A stretch of 64,000 nt of DNA. Origin: Streptomyces sp. CB02923. GTDB lineage: Bacteria; Actinomycetota; Actinomycetes; Streptomycetales; Streptomycetaceae. The position numbers and the translations under genes are program-made. The notes below the pieces were generated by a model that saw only the letters and a list, made by a program, of their open reading frames with translations, was not told the DNA's origin and searched no databases. Of the stretch, positions 27,046-36,036 are shown piece after piece (the stretch's first letter is position 1; the number at the start of each line of letters is the position of its first letter). Location of the stretch: the NCBI RefSeq assembly GCF_001905005.1, contig NZ_LWKZ01000001.1, positions 127,775-191,774 on the forward strand, given 5' to 3'.

Positions 27046-28734
27046 TCAGTCGCGCGGGGAAGCGCTGCCGCTGCCCGCCGCGACCGGTTCGCGGGCCGCC
27101 GCGGGCCCGCTGTCCGGCTCCGGCGTACGGCGGCGGCGCGGCAGCAGTACGGCGACCAGTACCGTCCCCACGCCGAGGACGACCGCGCCGATCAGGCTGG
27201 TGTGCGCCACCGCGTCGGAGAACGCGCCGCGCACCGCGTCCGCGACCGCCTGGGCCTGCTGGAGGCCGAGCGCCTGCGCCTTCTCCGGGCCGACCTTGGG
27301 CGCCGCGCCCTGTGCGACCTGCTTGCCGACCTCCTTGGCGACCGCCAGTCCGGCGCCCACCGAATCCTGCGCAGTGTCCAGGGCGCTGCCGGGCAGCTTC
27401 GGGCCGCCGTGTGCCGCGGCGGACGCCGCCGCGTCGGACAGCTTGGCGGAGTAGGTGCTCGCCAGGACGGAGCCCAGGATGGCGATGCCGAGCGAGCCGC
27501 CCAGCTCGATGGAGGTGTCGTTGACCGCGCCGCCGACGCCGAGCTGGTCCTCGGGGAAGGCGCCCATGATGGCGTCCGTGCACGGCGACAGGGACAGGCC
27601 GATGGCCAGGCCCAGGACGATGAGCGGGGCGAGGAAGTCCGCGTACGAGGAACCGGCGTCGACGCGGGTGAGCAGGGCGAGGGCGACGGTGCCGCCGACC
27701 ATGCCGGTGGTGACCGTGATCTTCATGCCCAGCCGCGGCGTCAGGAAGCCGGTCAGCGCGGCGCCCACGAAGACCGCGCCGGCCAGCGGCAGCATCCGTA
27801 TGCCGGTGTCCAGCGGGGAGTAGCCGAGGACGAACTGGAGGTGCTGGGTGAGGTAGTAGAACGCGCCGAAGACCGCGAGGAAGAAGAGGGCCACGGCGAG
27901 GTTGGCACCGGCGAAGCCGCGGTGGGCGAAGCGGCGGACGTCCAGGACCGGCCGCGGGTGGCGCAGTTCCCAGACGACGAACAGGACCAGGCCGAGACCG
28001 GCGGCCACCGCGGCGCCGACGGCGCGGGCGTCCCAGCCGAAGTGCGGCCCCTGGATGAGCATGTAGATCAGCGAGCCGACCCAGACGACGGACAGCAGGC
28101 CGCCGACGTAGTCGAGGCGGTCGCTGTGGCCCGCCTTGGACGCCGGGACGACCAGCAGCGCCCCGACGATGCCGAGCGCCGCGACCGGCACGTTGATCAG
28201 GAAGGACGAGGACCAGCCGTGGTCCTCCAGGAGCGCGCCGGCGACGAGCGGGCCGACGGCGATGGCGAGCCCGGCGGTCGCGGTCCAGATGGTGATGGCC
28301 AGCGCGCGCTCCTTGCGCGGGAACGTGGCGGCCAGCAGGGAGAGCGTCGCGGGCATGATCATGGCCGCGCCCACGCCCATCACGGCACGCGCCGCGATGA
28401 CGCCGCCGGAGCTGTCCACCAGGGCGCCCGCGACCGAGCCGCCCGCGAACACCAGCAGACCGAGGACCAGGGCCCCGCGGCGGCTGTACTTGTCGCCGAC
28501 GGCACCGAGCATCAGCATCAGCGCCGCGTACGGGACGGTGTAGGCGTCGATCACCCATTGCAGGTCGGAGCTGCTCAGGCCCAGGTGGGCGGTCATGTCG
28601 GGGGCCGCGACGGTGAGCGAGGTGTTCGCCATCACGATGATCAGCAGGCTCAGGCACAGCACGCCCAGTGCCCACCAGCGCTTCGTATAGGGCCGGTCCC
28701 TGTCGTGGTCCGGCCGGGTCTCCGTGGGAGCCAC
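27046..28734 (-). CDS. MFS multidrug efflux transporter, 14-TM DHA2 family
   Basis: A 562-residue inner-membrane proton-coupled drug exporter. Fourteen hydrophobic helices can be traced, beginning with WWALGVLCLSLLIIVMANTS. DHA2 marks include LQWVIDAYTVPYAALML, the loop 2-3 motif GAVGDKYSRRGALVLGL, and motif C-like AVGPLVAGALLEDHGWSSSF. A long loop of about 100 residues rich in Ala/Gly and Lys lies before the last helix. The GTG at 28734 has AGGGG eight bases upstream; a GTG at 28743 is the alternative. It is divergent from a TetR regulator, with three 18-bp operator-like sites between them. This is the classic substrate-inducible efflux pair; the drug is unknown. Confidence 0.93.
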   Translation of the reverse strand: MAPTETRPDHDRDRPYTKRWWALGVLCLSLLIIVMANTSLTVAAPDMTAHLGLSSSDLQWVIDAYTVPYAALMLMLGAVGDKYSRRGALVLGLLVFAGGSVAGALVDSSGGVIAARAVMGVGAAMIMPATLSLLAATFPRKERALAITIWTATAGLAIAVGPLVAGALLEDHGWSSSFLINVPVAALGIVGALLVVPASKAGHSDRLDYVGGLLSVVWVGSLIYMLIQGPHFGWDARAVGAAVAAGLGLVLFVVWELRHPRPVLDVRRFAHRGFAGANLAVALFFLAVFGAFYYLTQHLQFVLGYSPLDTGIRMLPLAGAVFVGAALTGFLTPRLGMKITVTTGMVGGTVALALLTRVDAGSSYADFLAPLIVLGLAIGLSLSPCTDAIMGAFPEDQLGVGGAVNDTSIELGGSLGIAILGSVLASTYSAKLSDAAASAAAHGGPKLPGSALDTAQDSVGAGLAVAKEVGKQVAQGAAPKVGPEKAQALGLQQAQAVADAVRGAFSDAVAHTSLIGAVVLGVGTVLVAVLLPRRRRTPEPDSGPAAAREPVAAGSGSASPRD

Positions 28735-28792
28735 CCGATTCACCCCTGACTCTCGAAACGATGTCGGTCCGCGTACGCAGGCACGCACGCTC

Positions 28793-28855
28793 TTGCACAC
28801 GAATGAGCAATTACACAGCCGTGTGCAATTTACGTTGCTGCACAGCGATGTGCAA
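28793..28855. promoter_or_regulatory. Triple TetR-type operator in the MFS/TetR divergent promoter
   Basis: Three 18-bp sites follow one pattern, TTGCACA-N4-TGTGCAA. They are TTGCACA-CGAA-TGAGCAA (28793-28810), TTACACA-GCCG-TGTGCAA (28811-28828) and CTGCACA-GCGA-TGTGCAA (28838-28855). The first two abut; the third is nine bases further. Centre-to-centre distances are 18 and 27 bp. The most likely ligand is the adjacent TetR repressor, controlling both itself and the exporter. Confidence 0.8.
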
Positions 28856-28914
28856 AATGAATCGGGAGCGGGACCGTGACCGCACGCGTCCGCCGACCGA
28901 GGAGCCGCCCCGCC

Positions 28915-29583
28915 ATGACCGCACTCACCAGCCGGGCCCACGCCAACCGCCGCCGGATCATGGACATCGCGCTGGCCGAACTGCTGCGGCACCCGGACGC
29001 GACCATGGACCAGATCGCCCGCGCCGCCGGGGTGGTGCGGCGCACCGTCTACGGCCACTTCCCGAGCCGGGAGGCGCTGATCACCGCACTGACGGACGCC
29101 GCCGTCGACGATGTGACGACCGCCTTCGCCGACGGCACGGCCGACCCGGCCGAGCCCGCCGACGCGGCACTGGCGCGGGCCACGCTCGCCGCCTGGGAGT
29201 GCGCCGACCGCTACCGGCTCCTGGTCTCACTCGCCCAGTGCAGCGTCACGGACGCGGGCATCCGGACCCGCCTGGAGCCCGTACGGAGCCGGGCGACGAC
29301 CATCCTGGCGCGCGGCCTGGAGGCGGGGGTGTTCCACTCCCCGCTCACGCCGCGCGCGCTGGCACACGTACACGAGCACATGCTGTTCGGGCTGATGCAG
29401 GCGGTCAACGACGGCGACCTGGACGCCGAGGCCGCGGGCCACGCGGCGGCGGAGACGGTGCTGGCGGCGGCGGGCGTACCGGCCGGGCGGATCGCGGAAG
29501 CGGTACGGGAGGCGGAGGCGACGCCGGGGGCAGGGGCAACGCCGGTGGCGGGAGCGTCACCGGTGGCGGAGGCGACGGACTGA
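28915..29583 (+). CDS. TetR-family transcriptional regulator
   Basis: A 222-residue repressor. The N-terminal HTH (about 10-55) contains RRRIMDIALAELLRHPDATM, DQIARAAGVVRRTVYGHFPSREALITAL, which is canonical TetR. The ligand-binding half is alpha-helical, and the C-terminal 25 residues are a Glu/Ala/Thr/Pro tail. The ATG at 28915 has GGAG ten bases upstream; GTG at 28876 is in frame with GGGAG at eight bases, and would add 13 basic residues. It is divergent from the MFS exporter and presumably its repressor through the three sites at 28793-28855. Confidence 0.9.
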   Translation: MTALTSRAHANRRRIMDIALAELLRHPDATMDQIARAAGVVRRTVYGHFPSREALITALTDAAVDDVTTAFADGTADPAEPADAALARATLAAWECADRYRLLVSLAQCSVTDAGIRTRLEPVRSRATTILARGLEAGVFHSPLTPRALAHVHEHMLFGLMQAVNDGDLDAEAAGHAAAETVLAAAGVPAGRIAEAVREAEATPGAGATPVAGASPVAEATD

Positions 29584-29623
29584 AGGGCGGGCAGCCGGGC
29601 AGCCGGGCAGCCGGGAACGCGGA

Positions 29624-29655
29624 AGAGCCCCGGCGGGTGCGCCCGCCGGGGCTCT
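29624..29655. terminator. Bidirectional stem-loop between tetR and dctA
   Basis: AGAGCCCCGGCGGG (29624-29637) and CCCGCCGGGGCTCT (29642-29655) pair perfectly around TGCG. The genes on both sides converge here. Three 8-bp copies of GCAGCCGG lie just before it at 29591-29614. Confidence 0.88.
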
Positions 29656-29674
29656 CGGTTGCTCTTCTCGGATC

Positions 29675-31078
29675 TCAGACCTTCGCCGGCTCCTTGGAAC
29701 CGTCCGTGCGCTGCGGCGGCGGCCCGTCCGCCGCCGCGGCGTGGCCGTCCGGGCTGAGCGTCCGCTCGTCGAAGGGCAGCTGCCCGGCGAGCACCACGCC
29801 CACCCGGGCCTTGTCGATCTCCTTGGTCCAGGTGCCGACGAGGACCGTGGCCACCGCGTTGCCCGCGAAGTTGGTCAGCGCCCGCGCCTCGCTCATGAAG
29901 CGGTCGATGCCGACGATCAGGCCGACGCCGTCCACCAGTTCCGGCCGGTGCGACTGGAGGCCGCCGGCCAGCGTCGCCAGTCCGGCGCCGGTCACGCCCG
30001 CCGCGCCCTTCGACGCGATGATCATGAAGACGAGCAGCGACACCTGCTGGCCGATGGAGAGCGGGCTGCCCATCGCCTCCGCGATGAACAGCGAGGACAT
30101 CGTCAGGTAGATGGCGGTGCCGTCGAGGTTGAAGCTGTAGCCGGTCGGCACGGTGATGCCGACGACCGGCTTGCTGACACCCAGGTGCTCCATCTTCGCG
30201 ATCAGCCGCGGCAGCGCGGACTCGGAGGAGGAGGTCGACAGGATCAGCAGGAACTCCCGGCCCAGGTACTTCAGCAGGGCGAAGATGTTCACCCCGGCGA
30301 TCAGGCGCAGCAGCGTACCGAGCACGACGATCACGAACAGCAGGCAGGTCACGTAGAAGCCGACCATGATGACGGCGAGCGACTTCAGCGCGTCCACGCC
30401 GGTCGCGCCGACCACCGCGGCCATCGCGCCGAACGCGCCCACCGGCGCGGCCCACATGATCATGGACAGTACGCGGAAGACCAGGCGCTGGAGGTGCCCG
30501 ATGCCGCGCAGCACCGGCTCGCCGGAGGCGCCCATCGCCTGGAGGCCGAAGCCGACGAGCAGCGCCACCAGCAGCGTCTGGAGCACCTCGCCGTGGGTGA
30601 GGGCCGAGACCAGCGTCTCCGGGATGATGCCGAGCAGGAAGTCCGAGGTCGACTCGGCGCCGCCCTTGGTCTGGGCCTGCCCCGCGTGCCGCAGCGACTC
30701 GGTCAGGTGGAGGCCGGAGCCCGGCTCCAGCACGTTGCCCACCACCAGGCCGATGGCCAGCGCGACCGTGGACATCACCATGAAGTAGCCCAGCGCCAGC
30801 CCGCCGACCGCGCCGACCTTGGCGGCCTTGCGGACCGACCCGACGCCCAGCACGATCGTGCAGAAGATCACCGGCGAGATCATCATCTTGATGAGGTTCA
30901 CGAAGCCGGTGCCCAGCGGCTTCAGCCCGACGGCGAAGCCGGGGGCGGCGAAGCCCACGGCGATGCCGGCGAGCACGGCGACGATGACGGCGATGTACAG
31001 GTAGTGCGTCCGGTCCCGCTTGCGCTTCGGTGCGGTCTCCTCGGTCGTCCCCCCGGGCGGTGGGGTCTGTGCGGCCAC
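29675..31078 (-). CDS. dctA: C4-dicarboxylate/cation symporter
   Basis: A 467-residue membrane transporter of the DAACS family for succinate, fumarate or malate, or an acidic amino acid. The N-terminus is cytoplasmic (PKRKRDRTHYLYIAVIVAVL). Family motifs are FVNLIKMMISPVIFCTIVLG, the serine-rich hairpin STSSSESALPRLIAKMEHLG, and GYSFNLDGTAIYLTMSSLFIAEAM. A late helix with GVGLIVGIDRFMSEARALTNFAGNAVAT completes the substrate site. The GTG at 31078 follows GAGGAG. It is divergent from a CitA/DcuS-type kinase and its regulator, the usual C4-dicarboxylate sensing arrangement, which supports DctA over a glutamate carrier. Confidence 0.92.
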   Translation of the reverse strand: MAAQTPPPGGTTEETAPKRKRDRTHYLYIAVIVAVLAGIAVGFAAPGFAVGLKPLGTGFVNLIKMMISPVIFCTIVLGVGSVRKAAKVGAVGGLALGYFMVMSTVALAIGLVVGNVLEPGSGLHLTESLRHAGQAQTKGGAESTSDFLLGIIPETLVSALTHGEVLQTLLVALLVGFGLQAMGASGEPVLRGIGHLQRLVFRVLSMIMWAAPVGAFGAMAAVVGATGVDALKSLAVIMVGFYVTCLLFVIVVLGTLLRLIAGVNIFALLKYLGREFLLILSTSSSESALPRLIAKMEHLGVSKPVVGITVPTGYSFNLDGTAIYLTMSSLFIAEAMGSPLSIGQQVSLLVFMIIASKGAAGVTGAGLATLAGGLQSHRPELVDGVGLIVGIDRFMSEARALTNFAGNAVATVLVGTWTKEIDKARVGVVLAGQLPFDERTLSPDGHAAAADGPPPQRTDGSKEPAKV

Positions 31079-31128
31079 GGTTGACTCCTCGGTCCTCGGT
31101 TCTGCGCCGGTCTGCGGCTCTGCAACCC

Positions 31129-31242
31129 GTACGCGGCCCGAGTCGGTGCCGGTACGCGGCCCGTACGCAGAACAGTCCCGGTGACTATGCACGCCGTTGT
31201 GGCGCCCGTCACCCTTGCGTGCATTTCGTTCACGCATAAATA
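31129..31242. promoter_or_regulatory. Repeats and promoter between dctA and the DcuS-type kinase
   Basis: GTACGCGGCCCG occurs at 31129-31140 and 31152-31163. ATGCACGC (31187-31194) and GCGTGCAT (31217-31224) form a perfect 8-bp inverted repeat, with ACGCAT again near 31232-31237. TTGCGT (31215-31220) and TAAATA (31237-31242) make a possible promoter for the kinase gene. The response regulator is the likely binder of the inverted repeat. Confidence 0.5.
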
Positions 31243-31261
31243 ACCGGGCAGACTGGTGCCC

Positions 31262-32998
31262 ATGCCAAGTTCCCGACGGGGGGTTCCGACGCGTGGCGTA
31301 CGCCGCGCACCCGATGCGACCGGTGCGCGCCGCCCGCGCGTCCGGTGGCCGCGCAGCCTGGCCGGGCAGCTGTTCGCCGTGCAGGTGGTGCTGGTCGGCG
31401 TGGTGGTGGCGGGGTACGCCGTGTTCGCGTACGTCAGCGCCGGGCGGCAGGCCGAGGAGACCGCGCGGCGGCAGACGACGGCGGTGGCCGCGGCGGTCGC
31501 CGACGCCCCGGCGGTGGCGCGGGCCGTGCGCTCGGCCGACCCCACCGCGGAGCTCCAGCCGTACACCGAGCGGCTGCGGCGGGACGCCGGTGTCGACTTC
31601 ATTGTGGTCATGGACACGGCAGGCAAGCGGTGGACCCACCCCGAACCGTCCGCCATCGGCCGCACCTACCTCGGCCGGACCGCGCAGGCCCGGTCCGGCC
31701 GGACGTACACCGAGACGCACCGGGGCAGGCTCGGCCCGTCCGTACGGGTCATCACGCCGGTACGGGACCAGGAGGACGGCGGCCGCGTCGTCGCCCTGGT
31801 CAGCTCCGGCATCACCGTCGCCACCATCAGCGACGGGCTGCGGCAGCAGGTCACGACGCTGGCCGCCGTCGGGGCCGGGGCGCTCGCGCTCGGCGGACTC
31901 GGCACGTACCTCGTCAACGCGCGGCTGCGCCGCCACACCCACGGCATGAACGCCGCCGAGCTGGGCCGACTGCACGACTACCACGAGGCGGCGCTGCACG
32001 CGGTGCGCGAGGGACTGCTGATGCTGGACGGGGAGCGGCGGGTGGCGCTCCTCAACGACGGCGCGCGCGAGCTCCTCGGACTGCGCGGCGACCCCAGGGG
32101 CCGGCCGGTCACCGCGCTCGGCCTCCCCGCGCCCCTCACCGCCACCCTCGCCTCCCCCGCTCCGCACGCGGACGAACTCCACCTCACCGACGACCGGGTG
32201 CTGGTCGTCAGCACCTCGCCGGTCTCCGGCGGCGAACGGCGCGGCACGGTCGTCACCCTCCGCGACCACACCGAACTCCAGACGCTCTCCGGCGAGCTGG
32301 ACTCCGTACGCGGCATCACCCGGGCCCTGCGCTCCCAGGCGCACGAGGCCGCCAACCGGCTGCACACCGTCGTCTCCCTCGTCGAGCTGGGCCGTACGGA
32401 CGAGGCCGTCGACTTCGCCACCGCCGAACTGGAGCTGGCCCAGGCCCTCACCGACCAGGTCGTCGGCGCGGTCGCCGAACCCGTCCTCGCCGCCCTCCTC
32501 CTCGGCAAGGCCGCCCAGGCCAACGAACACGGCGTCGAGCTGGTCCTCACCGCCGACAGCCGCATCGACGACGGCGTCCTGCCGTCGTCCCTGCCGCCGC
32601 GTGACCTGGTCACGGTCCTCGGCAACCTCCTCGACAACGCGATCGAGGCGGCACCGGAAGGCGCCCGGGTGCGGGTCACCGCGCTGGCCGACGGCGGGGA
32701 ACTGCTGCTGCGGGTGGCCGACAACGGCGACGGGGTACAGGGCACGGAGGACGCCGAGGACGTGTTCCGGTGGGGGTGGACCACCAAGGGCGGCGCGGGC
32801 CGCGGCCTCGGGCTGGCGCTCGTACGGCAGGCCGTGCTCCGGCACGGCGGGACCGTGCGGGTGGGCGAGGCGTCCGGCGGGGGCGCCGAGTTCACGGTGC
32901 GGTTCCCGCTGCGGGCGGGAGACACCGCGGACGGGGGCGTCACGGCCGGGGACAGCACGGCCGGTGGCGCCACGGCCGGGACGGGCGGCGCCGGATGA
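31262..32998 (+). CDS. CitA/DcuS-type sensor histidine kinase
   Basis: A 578-residue membrane kinase. One helix near residue 40 (LFAVQVVLVGVVVAGYAVFA) and another near 205 (LAAVGAGALALGGLGTYLV) enclose an extracellular ligand domain that contains DFIVVMDTAGKRWTHPEP and ALVSSGITVATISD, typical of CitA/DcuS sensors. A cytoplasmic PAS (about 235-335) follows. The SPOB-like dimerisation segment has H361 in QAHEAANRLHTVVSLVELG, and the HATPase has NLLDNAIEAAPEGA and GRGLGLALVRQA. The start is ATG 31262; GTG 31256 is close. Its ATGA overlap with the regulator shows coupling. With dctA divergent, the ligand is probably a C4-dicarboxylate or citrate. Confidence 0.92.
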   Translation: MPSSRRGVPTRGVRRAPDATGARRPRVRWPRSLAGQLFAVQVVLVGVVVAGYAVFAYVSAGRQAEETARRQTTAVAAAVADAPAVARAVRSADPTAELQPYTERLRRDAGVDFIVVMDTAGKRWTHPEPSAIGRTYLGRTAQARSGRTYTETHRGRLGPSVRVITPVRDQEDGGRVVALVSSGITVATISDGLRQQVTTLAAVGAGALALGGLGTYLVNARLRRHTHGMNAAELGRLHDYHEAALHAVREGLLMLDGERRVALLNDGARELLGLRGDPRGRPVTALGLPAPLTATLASPAPHADELHLTDDRVLVVSTSPVSGGERRGTVVTLRDHTELQTLSGELDSVRGITRALRSQAHEAANRLHTVVSLVELGRTDEAVDFATAELELAQALTDQVVGAVAEPVLAALLLGKAAQANEHGVELVLTADSRIDDGVLPSSLPPRDLVTVLGNLLDNAIEAAPEGARVRVTALADGGELLLRVADNGDGVQGTEDAEDVFRWGWTTKGGAGRGLGLALVRQAVLRHGGTVRVGEASGGGAEFTVRFPLRAGDTADGGVTAGDSTAGGATAGTGGAG

Positions 32999-33693
32999 CC
33001 GGGCCGCACGCCGACGCCGCGCCACCGCTGCGGGTGCTCATCGTCGAGGACGACCCCGTGGCGGCCGACGCCCACGCCCTCTACGTGGGGCGGGTGCCGG
33101 GCTTCACCGTGTCGGGGGCGGTGCGTTCCGTCGCCGGTGCCCGCCGGCACCTGGACCGGCACGGCGTCGACCTGCTCCTGCTGGACCTCTTCCTGCCGGA
33201 CGGGCACGGCCTGGCGTTCGTGCGGTCGCTGCGGGCGGCCGGGCACGGCGCCGACGTCATCGCCGTCACCTCCGCGCGTGATCTGGCCGTCGTCCGGGAG
33301 GGGGTCTCGCTCGGGGTCGTGCAGTACGTGCTGAAGCCGTTCACGTTCGCCACGCTGCGCGACCGTCTGCTGCGGTACGCCGCCTACCGCGCGGCCGTCG
33401 GCGAGGCCAGCGGACAGGACGAGGTGGACCGGGCCATCGCGGCCCTGCGCTCGCCGCGGTCCGCCGCGCTGCCCAAGGGCCTGACCGCGGCGACCTTGAG
33501 CGCGGTGACCGACGCGCTGCGCGCCGCCCCCGGCGGTCTCAGCGCCGCCGCGGCCGCCGAGGAGATCGGCATCTCCCGCATCACGGCCCGCCGTTACCTC
33601 GAACACCTCGTCGACGCGGGGCGCGCCGCCCGCTCCCCGCAGTACGGTCAGGTGGGCCGTCCCGAATTGCGGTACCGCTGGATGGGGCATTGA
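32995..33693 (+). CDS. CitB/DcuR-type response regulator
   Basis: A 232-residue regulator partnered with the kinase whose stop codon it overlaps. The receiver domain has VLIVEDDPVAADAH and phospho-acceptor D64 in LLLLDLFLPDGHGL. The conserved Thr/Ser and Lys lie in VTSARD and VLKPFTF. The output domain is the CitT/DcuR HTH: AAAEEIGISRITARRYLEHLV, ending with GRPELRYRW. Likely target is the divergent dctA promoter with the inverted repeat at 31187-31224. Confidence 0.93.
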   Translation: MTGPHADAAPPLRVLIVEDDPVAADAHALYVGRVPGFTVSGAVRSVAGARRHLDRHGVDLLLLDLFLPDGHGLAFVRSLRAAGHGADVIAVTSARDLAVVREGVSLGVVQYVLKPFTFATLRDRLLRYAAYRAAVGEASGQDEVDRAIAALRSPRSAALPKGLTAATLSAVTDALRAAPGGLSAAAAAEEIGISRITARRYLEHLVDAGRAARSPQYGQVGRPELRYRWMGH

Positions 33694-33707
33694 CCTCCCT
33701 TTATCCC

Positions 33708-33720
33708 TGACCTACGGTCA
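33708..33720. promoter_or_regulatory. Short palindrome upstream of the sugar ABC operon
   Basis: TGACC-TAC-GGTCA is a perfect inverted repeat in the 63-bp gap before the solute-binding protein. It is short and could be chance, but it lies where an operator would overlap the promoter. Confidence 0.3.
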
Positions 33721-33756
33721 CCGGGCAGCCTGCCGTGGCTAGTTGGAGGTCATGCC

Positions 33757-35118
33757 GTGCGCCGCACCGCTCCGATGGCTCTGCTCACCGCCGCCGTGCT
33801 GGCCGCAGGCACGCTCACCGCCTGCGGCGGCCCGGGAGGCGACAAGAACACCCTCAAGGTCGCCTTCCCCAAGGACACCAACAACAAGGTGACGCTCCGG
33901 GACGACTACGTCGAGATGGTGACCCGCGCGTTCGAGAAGGCCAACCCCGGCAAGAAGGTCGAGCTGATCCCGATCCAGGCGTCCGAGAACGACTACTACG
34001 CCAAGATCCAGCAGATGATGCGCTCCCCGAAGACCGCCCCCGACCTGGTCTACGAGGACACCTTCCTCATCAACTCCGACATCACCGCCGGACTGCTGCG
34101 CCCGCTGGACCCCTACATCGCCAAGTGGGCCGACTGGAAGCAGTTCGAGCCGTCCGCGAAGGCCGCCGCGCGGGCGCAGGACGGCAGGACGTACGGCGTA
34201 CCGGACGGCACCGACACCCGCGGCCTGTGGTTCAACCGGAAGATCTTCAAGAAGGCGGGGCTGCCGCAGGACTGGCGGCCGAAGACCTGGGACGAGGTGC
34301 TGGACGCGGCCCGCACCGTCAAGCGCGAGGTCCCCGGCGTCATCCCGCTGAACGTCTACACCGGCAAGGGCGCGGGCGAGGCCGCCGTGATGCAGGGCTT
34401 CGAGATGCTGCTGTACGGCACCGGCAAGGACCAGCTCTACGACCCGGCGGCGAAGAAGTGGGTCACCGGGAGCAAGGGCTTCCGGGACAGCCTGGAGTTC
34501 CTGCGCACGGTGTACGGCGAGAAGCTGGGGCCCGACCTGTCCGACGCGCTCAGCCCCAACATCCAGACCAACGTCGCCACCGAGCTGATGCCCGAGGAGA
34601 AGCTCGCGATCAACCTGGACGGCTCGTGGCTGGGCCAGCAGTGGCAGCCGAAGGGCGGCGGCAAACCGTGGCCCGAGTGGCCGCGGACGCTGGGCCGGGC
34701 GGCGTTCCCCACGCAGACCGGCGCGGCGCCGGGCCGGGTCAGCCTGGCGGGCGGCTGGACCTGGTCCGTACCGCGGCAGTCGCAGCGGCCCGACCTGGCC
34801 TGGAAGCTGATCGAGACGTTCCAGACGCAGCGCAACGCGCTGGAGTGGTGTGTGCGCGGCGCGCAGATCGCGGTACGCAAGGACGTGGCGGCGGACCCCG
34901 CGTACCTGAAGTCCGTGCCGGGCATCGGCTTCTTCACCGCTCTGGTGAAGGTCAGCCGGTACCGGCCGGCGCTGCCCGTCTACCCCAAGGTCTCGGCGGC
35001 GATCGGTGAGGCGATGGAGGCCGTCACCTCCGGGGCCGCGACACCGGCGAAGGCCGCGGCGGACTACGACGAGCAGCTGAAGACCCTCACCGACGGCCAG
35101 GTCGTCGCCAAGCCATGA
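33757..35118 (+). CDS. Sugar ABC transporter solute-binding lipoprotein
   Basis: A 453-residue extracellular lipoprotein of SBP family 1. The signal peptide ends in a lipobox, GTLTACGG, with lipidated Cys near residue 23. The mature part has KVAFPKDTNNK, YYAKIQQMMRSPKTAPDLVYEDTF, YGVPDGTDTRGLWFN and LAINLDGSWLGQQW, typical of CUT1 carbohydrate-binding proteins. The GTG at 33757 follows GGAGG at good spacing. First gene of a three-gene importer operon with overlapping permeases. No ATPase gene is present, so a shared MsiK-type ATPase elsewhere is expected. The sugar is unknown. Confidence 0.92.
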   Translation: MRRTAPMALLTAAVLAAGTLTACGGPGGDKNTLKVAFPKDTNNKVTLRDDYVEMVTRAFEKANPGKKVELIPIQASENDYYAKIQQMMRSPKTAPDLVYEDTFLINSDITAGLLRPLDPYIAKWADWKQFEPSAKAAARAQDGRTYGVPDGTDTRGLWFNRKIFKKAGLPQDWRPKTWDEVLDAARTVKREVPGVIPLNVYTGKGAGEAAVMQGFEMLLYGTGKDQLYDPAAKKWVTGSKGFRDSLEFLRTVYGEKLGPDLSDALSPNIQTNVATELMPEEKLAINLDGSWLGQQWQPKGGGKPWPEWPRTLGRAAFPTQTGAAPGRVSLAGGWTWSVPRQSQRPDLAWKLIETFQTQRNALEWCVRGAQIAVRKDVAADPAYLKSVPGIGFFTALVKVSRYRPALPVYPKVSAAIGEAMEAVTSGAATPAKAAADYDEQLKTLTDGQVVAKP

Positions 35119-36032
35119 CCCGCGCCGCCACGACGGCCACCGCGTACGGCACGGCGGGCCGCGGCGCCCGGTCCCGCCGCCGGGCCCTGCTGCGCTGGTC
35201 GCCGATCGCCCCCGCGACCGTCCTGCTGCTGCTCTTCCTCGCCGGTCCCATCGGCTACTGCGTCTACATCGCCTTCACCGACATGCAGCTGACCGGCCAG
35301 GAGTCCACCTCCTTCGTGGGCCTGGACAACTTCCGGCACGCCTTCGGCGACCCCGCCTTCCTGAACGCCGTCGTCCTGACGCTGGTCTTCACCCTGGTCT
35401 CGTCGATCCTGGGCCAGAACACCCTGGGCCTGGCGCTCGCCGCGCTGATGCAGCGCGCCTCGAAGCCCGTGCGCACGGTCACCGGCGCGGTCGTCATCAC
35501 CGCCTGGGTGCTGCCGGAGATCGTCGCGGGCTTTCTGCTGTACACGTTCTTCGAGCGGCGCGGCACCCTCAACGCGATCCTCGACCAGCTCCATCTGCCG
35601 TCGCAGAACTGGCTGTTCACGCTGCCGATCCTGGCCGTGTCGTTCGCCAACGTCTGGCGCGGCACGGCCTTCTCGATGCTGATCTACTCGGCCGCGCTCT
35701 CCGAGATCCCCAAGGAGGTCACCGAGTCCGCCGAGGTGGACGGGGCGAGCGGCCGGCAGCGGCTGTGGCATGTGACGCTGCCGATGATCCGCCGCTCCAT
35801 CGGCACCAACCTGATGCTCAACACCCTCCAGACGCTCTCCGTCTTCGGGCTGATCTGGGCGATGACCCGCGGCGGCCCCGGCAGCCGGAGCCAGACGCTG
35901 CCGGTGTTCATGTACGACCAGGCGTTCCTGAAGTCGCTGATCGGGTACGGCACCGCCGTCGCCCTGCTGCTGCTCGTGGTGGGCGCCCTCTTCTCCGTCG
36001 TCTATCTGCGTCTGCTGCGCGAGGAGGTGTGA
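35115..36032 (+). CDS. Sugar ABC transporter permease, MalF-type
   Basis: A 305-residue membrane permease. It begins with a basic cytoplasmic head (RGARSRRRALLRW) and then IAPATVLLLLFLAGPIGYCVYIAFTD. About six helices can be drawn. The EAA loop that docks the ATPase is visible as EIPKEVTESAEVDGASGRQRLWHVTLPMI. The ATG at 35115 overlaps the binding-protein stop, so the genes are coupled. Four bases separate its stop from the second permease. Confidence 0.94.
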   Translation: MTRAATTATAYGTAGRGARSRRRALLRWSPIAPATVLLLLFLAGPIGYCVYIAFTDMQLTGQESTSFVGLDNFRHAFGDPAFLNAVVLTLVFTLVSSILGQNTLGLALAALMQRASKPVRTVTGAVVITAWVLPEIVAGFLLYTFFERRGTLNAILDQLHLPSQNWLFTLPILAVSFANVWRGTAFSMLIYSAALSEIPKEVTESAEVDGASGRQRLWHVTLPMIRRSIGTNLMLNTLQTLSVFGLIWAMTRGGPGSRSQTLPVFMYDQAFLKSLIGYGTAVALLLLVVGALFSVVYLRLLREEV

Positions 36033-36036
36033 CGCG

